64,000 bases of DNA from Cephalopachus bancanus (GCA_027257055.1 JAPVLO010000161.1:186001-250000), one strand, 5' to 3'; shown: positions 36,732-47,731, numbered from the stretch's first letter. Notes: generated from the letters alone by a model not told the origin. Numbers and translations are program-made.

Positions 36732-37088
36732 CAGGTTCATTATCTCTTGTCTGAAATGCAAGGCACCAGAAGTGTTTCTGATTTGGGATTTTTTTTCAGA
36801 TTCTGGAATATTTGCATGTACATAATGAGGTACCTCAGGGATGGCTGGATCCAAGTCAAAACAAAATTTATGCTTTGTATACACCTTATACACTTAGGCT
36901 GAAAAGAATCTTATACAGTATTTTTAATAATTTTGTGCACGATACAAAGTTTGTGTACATCAAACCACCAGAAAGCAAAGGTGTCAGGTGGAGAATTTTC
37001 CACTTGTGGCATCATGTTGGCACTCAGAATGTTTTGGATTTGGGAGTAATTTGAATTTTGGATTTTCAGATTAAGGATGCTCAATCTA
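36732..37088 (+). mobile_element. Nested Tigger-like MITE (MER8/Tigger2 or MER44 type)
   Basis: Starts CAGGTTCATTATCTCTTGTC and ends GGATGCTCAATCTA, an inverted pair, with TA on each side (36730-36731, 37089-37090). The interior has CAGAAGTGTTTCTGATTTGG and TTTTGGATTTTCAGATTAAGG. Inserted into the Tigger1 copy, so younger than it. Confidence 0.82.
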
Positions 37089-37170
37089 TAAATACATACC
37101 TGTAATGAAGTTTAATTTAAAAATCAGGCACAGTTACAGATTCACAATAACTCATAATAAGATAGAACAG

Positions 37171-37737
37171 TTAAAACAATATGCTGCCATAGAAGTCACG
37201 CGAATGTGATGATCTCTCTCTCTCCGTCTGAAAATACCTTTCTGCGCTGTACTCACCCTTCTTCTTCCTCTTGTGATGATGTGAGAATCTATTCCTGAAT
37301 CTGTGTAACCATCCCTTACTCGCAGTGAACGGCCTGGTGTCAGTTTCAGGGGATCCCTTGCTGAAGTCTTCGTAGAGGCTCAGTGCTTTCCGGCGCAGCA
37401 CGCTGCTGTCAATCGGAACTCGCCTGCTGTTCATGTCCTCCACCCACAGATGCAGCGCCTGTTCCATCTTAACCAAGCACTTGTCACGCACCGTGGCCGT
37501 GACTTTCGCGGTCGGAGGCGAGACAGCAAAACTAGCACGGATTTCTTTCTCCTTCTTCACGATTTCACGGATAGAGGATTCGTTCTTACCGTAGAGCTTA
37601 GCAACCTCGGCGTAGGATTTTTTTTCTTTCCTTATTAAGTCGAGAACTTTCACCTTTTCACTTAGAGGAAGCACTTTGCGGCTTCTCTTTGGCCTGTCTG
37701 AATCGCCAGCATCGCTACCCTTGTGCTTTGGGGCCAT
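37171..37737 (-). pseudogene. Tigger1 transposase N-terminal half, open for 188 codons
   Basis: From ATG at 37735-37737 (MAPKHKGSDAGDSDRPKRSR) the frame stays open for 188 codons. About residues 20-65 form the first CENP-B/pogo helix-turn-helix (LPLSEKVKVLDLIR, KSYAEVAKLYGKNESSIREI). About residues 95-150 form the second (HLWVEDMNSRRVPID, RKALSLYEDF, SKGWLHRFRNRF). After RNRF the frame runs into former noncoding sequence by the deletion, adding some 35 unrelated residues, so the DDE catalytic domain is absent. Transposition is impossible. A DNA-binding-only product is conceivable, but nothing here shows expression. Confidence 0.85.
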
Positions 37738-38028
37738 TATGAAGTAAAATAAGGGTGACTTGAACACAAGCACTGCAGGACAGCGACAGTCATCTGATAA
37801 CCAAGCCAGCTACTAAGTGACTATGGGCGGGGAGCATCTACAGCCTGGAGACGCTGGACAAAGGAACGATTCACGGCCAGGGCAGCACAGCGTGAAATTT
37901 CATCATGCTACTGAGAGCAGCATGCACTTTAAAACTTAAGAATTGCTTACTTCTGGAATTTTCCACTTAATATTTTCGGATCACAGTTGACCTCAGGTAA
38001 CAAGCCGCGGATAAGGGGGGAACTACTG

Positions 38029-38394
38029 AACTTCCAAGTTCTGCAGCCTGAGAATGAGGTAAGGGACTGCACGGGGCTGAAGGTGTGGAGAAAGGGCCAG
38101 GGTTCTGGGCAGCAGACTTCCAGGGCTAAACAACAGGCAAGCAGGAAGAACTGTGACCCACTCCAAATCACCACTGCAGACTGACACCAGCTGCAACCTG
38201 ACACCAAGCCCGGCATCCACGGGAGTCACACAGATGATGACGCCTTCGTCTCCAAATGGAAGAAAAGAGGAGAAAAGGCTGCTCAATTCTTCAGTTGCAG
38301 CTGTGAGCAACATCCAGCTGGCAAATTTCCAATCTTATATCTAGACATCTGTTTACTTCAAATTACCAGCACGAAAATAAAACATGATTTTTTT
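38029..38394. other. First-intron DNA, nothing recognised
   Basis: Includes GAATGAGGTAAGGG, a donor-like sequence on the plus strand; otherwise no feature. Confidence 0.4.
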
Positions 38395-38880
38395 TTTCCT
38401 TAAAACACAAAGCTTGGCCCAGCAATTCCACTCCTTGGTATACACCTATGAGAATTGAAAACAAATGTCCGCACAAAAACGTGTACACCAATGTTCACAG
38501 CAGCATTATTCATAACAGCCAAAAGGTAGAAATAACCCAAATATCTATCAACTGACGGAAAAGCAAAATGTTGGATATTCCTATTATGGCGCATTCCAGC
38601 CATAAAAGGAATGAAAGAATCCTGCCACAAAAGACTCCTTGAGATGATTCCATCTACATAAAATGTCCAGAAGAGGCAAATCCATGGAGACAAAGGTGGC
38701 TGCCAGGGGCTGGGGAGGTAAGTGGGGAAGGATGGCCTAATGGGCTTCTTCTCGGGTGCTGAAAACGTTCTAGAATTCAGGAGTGGTGATGGTGGCACAA
38801 CTCTGGAATACACTAAAATCCACTGAGTTATACACTTTTTTAAAGGGTGAATTTGACGGTGGATCTCAACAGAGCTGTGA
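38395..38880 (+). mobile_element. L1 LINE 3' end (old L1M type)
   Basis: CCCAGCAATTCCACTCCTTGG, CACAGCAGCATTATTCATAA, GGCTGCCAGGGGCTGGGGAGG and GTTATACACTTTTTTAAAGGG mark the end of ORF2 and the 3' end of an old L1. It stops at the edge of the CpG island. Confidence 0.85.
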
Positions 38881-38929
38881 TTAAGCAACAACAACAAAGC
38901 TTGGGTTTGAGGGCTGCAGAATACGGCCC

Positions 38930-40145
38930 GGAGAACCTTTTTCCCCCTTGACCTCTAAACCAGAATTGCGACGGACTGTGCTCCCGGGCCCGAGCCTTCT
39001 TCCCCCTAGCGTCTGGATGCGTTTTCCGCCAACAAACGGGGTCCCGAAAGCCGACCCGCTCGCTAGACCCACGGCCAAAACCCACGCCGGAGGCCATTCG
39101 GGACGAGTGACGTGAGGGGCGGGGCCGCGGCGCAGTTACCAGGTAACAACGGCGGCCCCGCCCCTCACCTAACCAATCAAGCGAGTCCGCACGCAGCGCC
39201 AGAGCCCCACGCACGCCGGGCGGCGCGTGACCTCACGGGTACCGGACCTCCGAGAGGCCCCGCCCCCCGCCCAGCCAATCAGGAAGGAGAGGGGTGCGCG
39301 CGCCGTGCGTGCGGCCGCAGCCCCCGCGGCTGAGCTTCCCCGCCCCACCCCCACTCCTCAGGTCCTGCCCGCGGGGACCGGGCTCGGGGGCCCGCCTCGG
39401 GGCGTCCGGGCGTCCGGGGGTTCGCCTCCCGCGGTGCGCCCGGGCGGGCGGGCGGCTTCTCCTCCCCGGGCCCGCGGGAGGCGAGCGTTGCGCGAAGAGC
39501 ACCCGCCCTCAATGGCGGCGGAGGCGGCGAGGGGGGCGGGTACGCACCTGAGGGCGCCGGCGGCGGGCCGCGGCGGGCCGGCCGCGGAGTCCGAGGCCGG
39601 GGCCGTGGAGCGCCGAGGGCCGCGGGCGGAGGCCGGGCGCCCGGCGGGGACGAGCGCGAGGCGGGGCGCGGCGCGAGCGCTCGCCGCGGGCCCTCCTTTT
39701 TCTCTTTCTCGCCCTGTTTTTCTCCTTTTTGTCGGCTTCCTGGAAGGCAGCCCGGGCTCGCGTGTCCGCAGCGCCCCAGCGGGAGCGGCCGCTTCCGGTG
39801 CCGGATCCCGCGGAGCCGCACGCGGCGTGCTGGGAAGCCCGCGGCCCCGCGCCGCCTCCCCGAGGAGCCGCCGGCGCGTGGCCCTCCCCCCCCGATCCCG
39901 GTCGCCGTCGCGGCCGCTCGCTGCCGACGCGCCTCTTGCGGGCGGCGGTCTGCGGCTCGACGGCGGCGGGGTCGCACCCCGCGCGGCCGGGGGGGTCGCG
40001 GCCTCGGAGCGGCCGGTCGGGGCGTCCCGGCCCGCGGTGGGCATCGCCCGCGTGTCGCGAGCGGCCCCCGGGCGGAACCCGCAGCCTGGTCGGTCGCAGT
40101 TCCGTCCCCGCCGGAAAGAGCGAGCGGCGCCGATTTGATGTTCCT
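38930..40145 (-). promoter_or_regulatory. GTF2IRD2: CpG island, probable GTF2IRD2 promoter
   Basis: About 1.2 kb of very GC- and CpG-rich DNA, free of SINEs. Contains a CRE-like TGACGTGAGG at about 39108, GC boxes (GGGGCGGGG) at 39116-39124, CCAAT boxes at 39173 and 39274 and several further GC boxes. The nearest start-codon exon downstream is the GTF2IRD2 exon at 27653-27753 on the minus strand. Long open frames on all strands here come from base composition and are not genes. The transcription start cannot be fixed from sequence alone, and the island may fire in both directions. Confidence 0.75.
39548..39770 (-). other. GTF2IRD2: Candidate GTF2IRD2 5' untranslated first exon
   Basis: On the minus strand a strong donor CCTCAG/GTGCGTACC ends an exon at 39548. 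The upstream boundary (start site) is a guess. Splicing to the acceptor at 27753 would give an 11.8-kb first intron and place the ATG in the second exon, the usual TFII-I family arrangement. Confidence 0.4.
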
Positions 40146-40517
40146 CGCCCCGTGTTCCTGTCTTTCGGCCGCCAGACCGTGTGGACACCGTGCAGGGCAC
40201 CAGTCCCCTTCCTGTCTTTCCCGAGATGACAGCTGTCTCGGAGCTCCGTTCGTTCCGGCGCAAGTTTTTCCTTTGGAAAAGACGAGTGTCCCGGTGTTGC
40301 TGGCATTTTTGTAAGTGGCTTTCAAGAGGAGGCTTCCTAGCAGATAATGTCGCACACGCACTCCGAGCTGTCCTTTCGAGATCAAGGAAGCAGTCCAGGA
40401 GTTCGTCGAGAAAGTATCTGCTTTTTTTTTCCGGCATTTAAAAATGGGGTGTTTGGTGAAAGTATTTCCGTTATGTTACAGTCCATTTTCCTTCTTTAAA
40501 GTAGTTATGGAGGGGAG
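40146..40517 (+). other. Island shore with plus-strand donor-like site
   Basis: Frame 40181-40441 has no homology. TTTTTGTAAGTGG at about 40311 is a good donor in the plus direction, so a divergent noncoding transcript is possible. Confidence 0.3.
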
Positions 40518-40765
40518 AGGAATGCCTGAGCCTACGGGTTCGAGACCCGCCCTGGCAACTTGGTGAGACCTCATCTCTACCATAAATAAATTTTAAAAAA
40601 TAGCCGGGCGTGGTGGCGCGTGCCTGTAGTCCCAACTACTTGGGGGCTGAGGCGAAAGGATCGCTTGAATCCAGCCAGTCGAGGCTGTGGTGAGCCGTGA
40701 TTGTGCCACTGCACTCCAGCCTGGGCTACAGAGTGAGACTGCCTCAAAAAACAAAAACAAAAAAC
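40518..40765 (+). mobile_element. Alu, 5'-truncated
   Basis: Begins inside the left arm at GGAATGCCTGAGCC. Confidence 0.9.
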
Positions 40766-40869
40766 AATGACAGAAAAACCACTACAACTCAACAACAATA
40801 TCCCACACAACCCAATGCCAAAACGGGCAAAGGACTTGAATAAATGTTTCTCCAAAGATATACAAATGA

Positions 40870-41126
40870 GCCGGGCTCGGTGGCTCAGCCTGTCATCCCG
40901 CGCCTTTGGGAGGCTGAGGCGAGTGGATTGCCTGAGCCCGCGGGTTCGAAACCCACCTGGGCAGCGAGACCTCATCTCTACGATAAATCAAAAAATCAGC
41001 CTGGCATGGTAACGTGTGCCTGTAATTCCGGCTACTTGGAAGGCTGAGGCGGAAGGATCGCCGGAACCCAGCAGGTCGAGGCTGGGTGACAGAGTGAGAC
41101 TCCAACTCAAAAAAAAAAAAAAAAAA
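40870..41126 (+). mobile_element. Alu, short-linker subfamily, right-arm deletion
   Basis: CAGGTCGAGGCTGGGTGAC shows loss of the GCGGTGGCC...CACTGCACTCC part. Confidence 0.93.
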
Positions 41127-41503
41127 GAAAAGAAATGCGTAGTGGTGATAGTTTCACAGCATTGTGAATGCAATTAATTCCACTGAATTGTACACTTAGA
41201 ATGATTAAAATCATCCATTTTATGTTATGTATATTTTACAAAAAAATTTAAGGTGAAAATTCTATCATATGATGCAACCATTTCACTCTTAATTATTTAC
41301 TTGAGAGAAAACGAATATTTGCCAATATAAAGATTTGTATACAAACATTCATAACAGCTTTATTCATAACAGCTAAATACAGGAAACACACCAATTGTCC
41401 ATCAACAAACCTACCAGTAAACAAATTGTGGTATGTCCAAGTAATGGAATGTTTCTCAGCAGTAAAAAGGAATGAATTACTGGTATATATAAAAACACAC
41501 ATC

Positions 41504-41727
41504 TTCAAGACCCACCCGGGCAACTTGGTGAGACCTCGTCTCTACGATAAATCAAAAAATTAGCCGGGCATGGTAGCATGCCTGTAATTTCGGCTACTTG
41601 GAAGGCTGAGGTGGAAGGATCGCCGGAGCCCAGCAGGTTGAGGCTGCGGTGGCCGGGAGCGGCCACTGCACTCCAGTCTGGGTGACGGAGTGAGACTCCA
41701 ACTCAAAAAACAAAACAAAACAACAAC
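41504..41727 (+). mobile_element. Alu, 5'-truncated, perfect target-site repeat
   Basis: Flanked by AAAAACACACATC at 41491-41503 and 41728-41740; starts at TTCAAGACCC. Confidence 0.95.
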
Positions 41728-42118
41728 AAAAACACACATCAATCTCTAAATCATCACATTAGTCAAAGGAGCCAGACACAAAAGAGTCTATATTTTATAA
41801 CTGAAAATGTGTATGTGCATACAATTGTAGAAAGTGCAAACTTTGTTATAGTGGAAGAAAACATGTTAATTTCCTAGTTCCAAGGATGGAGGAAAGGCTT
41901 GATTACAAAAGACATGAGGATACTTTTGGAGGTGATGGAATGACGCTGTATCTCCATCCATATAGGCGAATGCATTTTTCAGAATTCATCAAGGTTTGTA
42001 CTTTAAATGAATGTCATTTATTAAACATAAATTATGTCCCCAAGCTGATTTAAAGATCAGCTCTTCACATTTCTTCATCATGAAATATTTGAACTATTTT
42101 AATTGAAATATGTGCATT

Positions 42119-42250
42119 AGCCGGGCTTGGTGGCTCAGCCTGTAATCTCGCGCCTTTGGGAGGCTGAGGTGAGTGGATGCCTGAGCCCACGGGTTCGAGA
42201 CTCCAGTCTGGGCGACAGAGTGAGACTCCAACTCAAAAAAAAAAAAAAAG
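42119..42250 (+). mobile_element. Alu deletion derivative
   Basis: GGTTCGAGA joins directly to CTCCAGTCTGGGCG, removing about 160 internal bases. Flanked by GAAATATGTGCATT and GAAATACATGCATT. Confidence 0.92.
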
Positions 42251-42529
42251 AGAAATACATGCATTCACATTGCTGTCGCTAAATTTATGTTTATGTTACT
42301 GGTTTTATTTTCCAACCACTACTGTTTTAAATGAAAGAAATGGACTAAAAACCAAAATAAAATATATGCCTTAAAACTATTGTTTGTTTAATCTTTGTCT
42401 TATTATTTAAAAATTTCTTTGTATTTTTTATAATGTACATATTAGTATTATAGTGTATGTAAATAATTTGTATGTGTTTTTTCATGCTCACAAGTTTTAC
42501 TCCTAGGGATGAGATTTTAAATAATTTGG
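42251..42529. other. AT-rich intergenic DNA
   Basis: No repeat that I can name. Confidence 0.4.
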
Positions 42530-43284
<755 letters not shown>

Positions 43285-43314
43285 CAGAGGGTGCCAAGAA
43301 ATGTATACACATTT

Positions 43315-43560
43315 TTTTAAACATTTTTTATTTTAAAATTGTGGGGTACAGTTAAGGGTTAGGTATACAAATATGCATCGTTCAGGCACCCTCGTTGATA
43401 AGGGGTGTTCCCCCATCCCCAGACAGATACTGACTACTGTTAATCCCACCACCCTTGCCCTCCCTGTCCTCCCCCCATAGATTCCACCACTGTCAATCCT
43501 TTTCTTATAGTATTGCGATAGATGTTCAAGATGTGATACTCAGATTACACATTTTGAGAA
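43315..43560 (-). mobile_element. L1 3'-end-like fragment inside mariner
   Basis: T-run then AAAATTGTGGGGTACAG and CCCCCATCCCCAGACAG, C-rich middle: reads as an antisense primate L1 3' untranslated region. Assignment moderate. Confidence 0.55.
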
Positions 43561-43569
43561 AAGAAAAAA

Positions 43570-43860
43570 CTGGGTGTGGTGGCACCTGCCTGGAATCCCA
43601 GCACTTTGGGAGGCGGAGGTGAGACGATTGCCTGAGCCCAAGGGTTCGAGACCAGCCTGGGAGACTTGGTGAGACCTTGTCGCTACAATAAATCCAAAAA
43701 TTAGCTGTGTGTGGCAGCGCGCCTGTAGTTCCAGCTACTTGGAAGACTGAGGTGGAAGGATTGCCTGAGTCCAGCAGGTCGAGGTTGCGGTGGCCGTGAG
43801 TGTGTCCCTGTACTCCAACCTGGGAGACAGTGAGACTTTGACCAAAAAAAATAGAAAAGA
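43570..43860 (+). mobile_element. Alu, full dimer
   Basis: Inside the mariner; AAAGAAAAG flanks. Confidence 0.9.
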
Positions 43861-43876
43861 AAAGAAAAATGTCCTG

Positions 43877-44161
43877 GCTGGGCTCAGTGGCTCAGCATGT
43901 AATCCCAGCACTTTGGGAGGCCAAGGCAAGTGGATTGCCTGAGACTGCGGGTTTGAGACCAGCCCGGGCAACTTGATGAGACCTCATCTCTACAACAAAT
44001 CAAAAATTAGCCAGGCGTGGTAGCGCGCCTGTAGTTCCAGCTACTTGGAAGGCCGAGGTGGAAGGATCGCCGGAGCCCAGTGGTCGAGATGGGGTGATCG
44101 TGAACGTGCCACTGAACTCCAGCTTGGCTGATGGAGTGAGACTCCGACTCAAAAAAAAAAA
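43877..44161 (+). mobile_element. Alu, full dimer
   Basis: Inside the mariner, same orientation as the copy before it; tail runs into TATATATATA. Confidence 0.92.
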
Positions 44162-44635
44162 TTATATATATATACACCGATGCCAAAAAAATGAATACAA
44201 GTCACTTTGGACTTATGTAACTACAAGACACACGTCGAGCGGATAAACTGTTCCAACACCAGGAACAGAAGCAGCATGACTTGTTTCTTGGCGAGGCCTC
44301 CCGGATCTTCCCGGTGCACATCACACAGGACCACAGTCTCGAACTTACCACGCATGCATGCAGTCGTCAGGCGTGTTGGAGGTTCTGTTGCGTCCTCACG
44401 CCTCCATTGTTGTTATACTTCCACAGAGCTCTCGAATTTCAAATACCACTTCAAAATGGTCTTACGTTCCTCGAACAACCATGCTTCTGCCATCTTCTGC
44501 GACTGTCCTGTCTGTCACATAGTGTTCTTAGCATTCGTTTGATTAATGTCATCTTTTGATACTACACAATGCTACCGTAATTCAAGTCAACTTCAAAAAG
44601 CAGTATGCAGATAACATCTCTTAAGATGTATATAC

Positions 44636-44712
44636 AGCTGGGCATGGTGGCTCAAGCCTGTAATCCCAGCACTGTGCACAGAATGAGACTCCAACTCAAA
44701 AAAAAAAAAAAG
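44636..44712 (+). mobile_element. 77-base Alu deletion derivative
   Basis: Only the head (GCTGGGCATGGTGGCTCAAG ... CCCAGCACT) and the tail (GAATGAGACTCCAACTC plus A-run) remain. Flanked by AAGATGTATAT and AAGATGTGTAT. Confidence 0.9.
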
Positions 44713-44874
44713 ATGTGTATGTTTTTTTGGCACCCTCGGTAGTTTCCAGAAAATTGACCCATGTACTTATGGAAATGTATCATATGCTATAAATGGCATT
44801 TCAAACCTTCATGTAAAGTCTGTACTCACCAATACATTATTTTGGGATGATCAGATATACATTTGAAAAAAATA

Positions 44875-45183
44875 GCCGGGCTTGGTGGCTCAGCCTGTAA
44901 TCCCGCGCCTTTGGGAGGCTGAGGTGAGTGGATTGCCTGAGCCCGCGAGTTCGAGACCCGTCTGGGCAGTAAGACCTCATCTCTACAATAAATAAAAAAA
45001 TCAGCTGGGCGTGGTAGTGCGTGCCTGTAATTCCAGCTACTTGGAAGGCTGAGACGGAAGGATCGCCGGAGCCCAGCAGGTCGAGGCTGCGGTGGCCGGG
45101 AGCGGCCACTGCACTCCAGTCTGGGCGACAGAGTGAGACTCCAGCTCAAAAAAAAAAAAAGAAAAAAAGAAAAAAGAAAAAAA
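44875..45183 (+). mobile_element. Alu, young short-linker subfamily
   Basis: Near-consensus; tail of AAAG units. Confidence 0.95.
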
Positions 45184-45187
45184 ATAC

Positions 45188-45440
45188 TGCTTTGGGAGGC
45201 TGAGGTGAGTGGATTGCCTGAGCCCGCTGGTTCGAGACCCGCCTGGGCAACTTGGCAGGACCGCACCTCTACAATAAATCAAAAAAATTAGCCGGGTATG
45301 GTAGCGCGCACCTGTAGTTCCAGCTATTTGGAAGGCTGAGGCAGAAGGATCGCTGGAGCCCAGCAGGTCGAGGCTGCGGTGACCGGAAGCGGCCACTGCA
45401 CTCCAGGGGGACAGAGTGAGACTCTGACTCAAAAAAAACC
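45188..45440 (+). mobile_element. Alu, 5'-truncated
   Basis: Starts at CTTTGGGAGGCTGAGG directly in the previous tail; small deletion at CTCCAGGGGGAC. Confidence 0.92.
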
Positions 45441-45558
45441 CACAACAAACCAATAAATATACAGCCTGGCTTCATATTATTCATAAAGATCAACCCCAAA
45501 CTTGAATTTACAAATGAAAGTTTTAGACTGAATGTTTTACAAATATTGCAGAATATCT

Positions 45559-45854
45559 TTTTTTTTTTTGAGTCAGAGTCTCACTCTGTCACCCAGGCTG
45601 GAGTATTCGCAGTGGCATGCTCATAGCCACTGCAGGCTCGACCTGCTGGGCCCAGACTAACCTTCCACCTCAGCCTTCCAAGTACCTGGAACTACAGGCA
45701 TGTGCCACCACACTTGGTTAATTTTTCTTGGTTTATTGTAGAGACGAGGTCTCACCAAGTTGCCCAGGCCGGTCCTGAACTCTTGGCCCAGGAAATCCTC
45801 TCACTCCGCCTCTGAAAGTATTGAGATTACAGGCATGAGTCACTGCGCCTGGCC
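45559..45854 (-). mobile_element. Alu, full dimer
   Basis: CAGAATATCTT / CAGAAATCTTT flanks. Confidence 0.9.
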
Positions 45855-45879
45855 TTACAGAAATCTTTATACCTTGGGT

Positions 45880-46524
45880 ACCTGACTGTCTTCCTAAACA
45901 AGGTACAGAAAACCAAGTTCTAAGGGTATGATTAATACAACTGATTACATTAAGATAAACTTTTGTGTGACAAAAGCACCATAAAGCAAATGTAAAGATA
46001 GGATAAAATATTTAGATATGTAACAGAGTTTTTATGCAAATAGTAAAAGTTAATAACTAATAAGTAGATAGAAATATGGTTAAAGATATGAATAGACAAG
46101 CAAAACTCTCAGTAGAGTAAATATACAATGCCAGTAACCATAAGATGTTCAACCTTCCTATAGATTACAGAAATAAAAGGTAATTCAATACTGAGATCTG
46201 TTTCTGGTATCAGACTGGCAAACATTAAAAAGATTTTGACCAAAAAAAAAAAGGCCAGGCGCAGAGGCTCATCCTGTAATCCCAGCACTTTGGGAGGCCG
46301 AGGCAAATGGACTGTCTGAGCCTGGGGGTTCGAGACCCACCCAGGCAACTTGGTGAGACCTCATCTCTACAATAAATCAAAAATTAACCGGGGGCGGTAG
46401 TGCACGCCTGTAGTTCTGGCTACTCGGAAGGCCGAGACAGAAGGATCACCTGAGCCCACCAGGTTGATGCTGGGGTGGCCGTGAGCGTGCCACTGCACTC
46501 TAGCCTGGACGACGGAATGACTCC

Positions 46525-46557
<33 letters not shown>

Positions 46558-46767
46558 ATTTGGATCAGCTTTTGGTGGGGATATGGAAAAACGAATCCAT
46601 TCTTACACTATCAAAGCACAACTTACAGAAAACAGATGGAAAATCCTATTAACATATTTTAAATGAGCATTTTCTACAACCTAGCAGTTCTGTTTATTAG
46701 TATCTACCCGGAAGATATCCTTACCCCTATGCAGAAGGAAACATGTACAAGAATATTCACTGTAGGC
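45880..46767 (+). mobile_element. L1 LINE, late ORF2, interrupted
   Basis: The segments 45880-46251 and 46554-46767 carry the TAAACTTTTGTGTGACAAAAG, GATATGAATAGACAAGC, TTTTGGTGGGGATATGG and ATGTACAAGAATATTCACTG stretches of the L1 ORF2 end. One Alu splits it. Confidence 0.78.
46252..46553 (+). mobile_element. Alu, full dimer
   Basis: Long A-tail (over 30); AAAGATTT flanks. Confidence 0.92.
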
Positions 46768-47050
46768 TGGGCCCAGTGGCTCACACCTGTAATCCCAACA
46801 CTTTGGGAGGCCGGGGAGAGAGGATTGCTTCAGCCCAGGAGTTCAAGACCAGCCTGGACAAAAACAAAGTGAGACCTCACCGCCACAAAAAATAAAAAAA
46901 TTAGCCGGGCATGGTGGTTTCTGCCTGTAGTTCCAGCTACTTGGAAGACTGAGACAGTAGGATCGCCTGAACCCAGGAGGTTGACACTGCCGTGGCGGTG
47001 AGCGTACCACTGCACTCCAGCCTGGACGACACAGTGAGACTCCAGCTCTT
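46768..47050 (+). mobile_element. Alu, older
   Basis: GGGCCCAGTGGCTCACACC head; no A-tail, joins TCTTCCTCAC. Confidence 0.88.
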
Positions 47051-47714
47051 CCTCACTATGTATGTATATGGCAAGATATATGCGTGAAACTGTGGTTAAA
47101 GTAACTATTAGTCTTACCCATATATAATGTTTGGTTAATTGATGATTACTTTTTATAAGGGACTGCATGATCCATTAATTTACAATTTTAAAAAACGAAT
47201 AAGAAACATGTAAGGTTATTAAGTTCACTCTTTCCGAGACTAGATAATTTCAGCTGTCTCAAAGTGTCAAAGGCAGTAGAACATCTACAGGAAAATGTCG
47301 TGATAGGTGGGGCAGACATTTAGCTTGACTCCCATCAACAAACACGGTGGCCTTTTGGGTTAGGTTGATATTTTGCTATAAGACCATCTTTTTCTAGCAA
47401 TAATTTAGATAAAAATGCAAGTATTTTCCAGCACAACATCTGTCTATAAAACCAACCAGGTTTTGATAGTAAAATATAAAAGCCCAATTGTGATTCCAAA
47501 TCTAGCTCTTTATTGGCCAAATTGATTTTTAGGCCATTTTATCCTGTTTCTCTGAGAACAGGAGCCACAAAATTGATGGGCAAGCACTGCCACCTAGTGG
47601 TTATAATTCACATTGCACTTTGTCTCCCCCCCACCCCAAAATCTTCAACCATGACTTCCATCTTTTAGGTATCCCTTAAGAGTAAGGTATTTTAGGAATT
47701 CAAAAGACTCACAT
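47051..47714. other. Intergenic DNA with one CTCF-like site
   Basis: No repeat that I can name apart from the motif at 47586. Confidence 0.45.
47586..47600 (-). promoter_or_regulatory. Candidate CTCF site
   Basis: Minus strand CCACTAGGTGGCAGT fits the CTCF core CCA-S-Y-AG-R-K-GGCRS at every position. It lies in non-repeat intergenic DNA between the two promoters. Confidence 0.45.
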
Positions 47715-47731
47715 AGGGTTATTGATTTTTT

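Larger units (their letters stand above)
36655..38028 (-). mobile_element. Tigger1 DNA transposon, internally deleted
   Basis: The terminal repeat on the right is GCGGATAAGGGGGGAACTACTG (ends 38028). The left side begins inside the element at GACCCCTAGTGGATGCCTG, so the left terminal repeat is lost. Moving down the minus strand come the 5' leader, a transposase N-terminus (37171-37737), then a jump at about 37284 straight into the 3' noncoding part (GATGATGTGAG, CTCTCTCTCTC). A second transposon is nested at 36732-37088. It lies in GTF2IRD2 intron 1 in the gene's sense. Confidence 0.88.
40766..42040 (+). mobile_element. L1 LINE 3' region, interrupted by Alus
   Basis: The segments 40766-40869, 41133-41503 and 41728-42040 follow the end of L1 ORF2 and the 3' end. 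They include ATGCCAAAACGGGCAAAGG, CATTCATAACAGCTTTATTC, CAATTGTCCATCAAC and the ATTGTACACTTAGAATG stretch. Order is partly rearranged, so two L1 fragments may be present. Confidence 0.7.
43285..44739 (-). mobile_element. Mariner-family DNA transposon, decayed and interrupted
   Basis: Terminal inverted repeats: left CAGAGGGTGCCAAGAAATG, right (as reverse complement) CCGAGGGTGCCAAAAAAAC, each bordered by TA (43283-43284, 44740-44741). On the minus strand at about 44510-44280 a broken frame reads MAEAWLFEERKTILKWYLKF, then QWRREDATEPPTRLT after a stop, the N-terminal helix-turn-helix of mariner transposases. The catalytic part is largely absent. Inserted into it are an L1 3' piece (about 43315-43555), two full Alus and a 77-base Alu derivative. 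Confidence 0.82.

Noticed and set aside
39227..40437. Very long overlapping frames (over 300 codons) on both strands
   Set aside because: CpG-island composition removes stop codons; the predicted proteins are Arg/Pro/Ala-rich without domains and overlap in several frames.
44826..45453. Frames of 138-146 codons with [24 protein letters not shown] sequence
   Set aside because: Translated antisense Alu, seen many times in the window.
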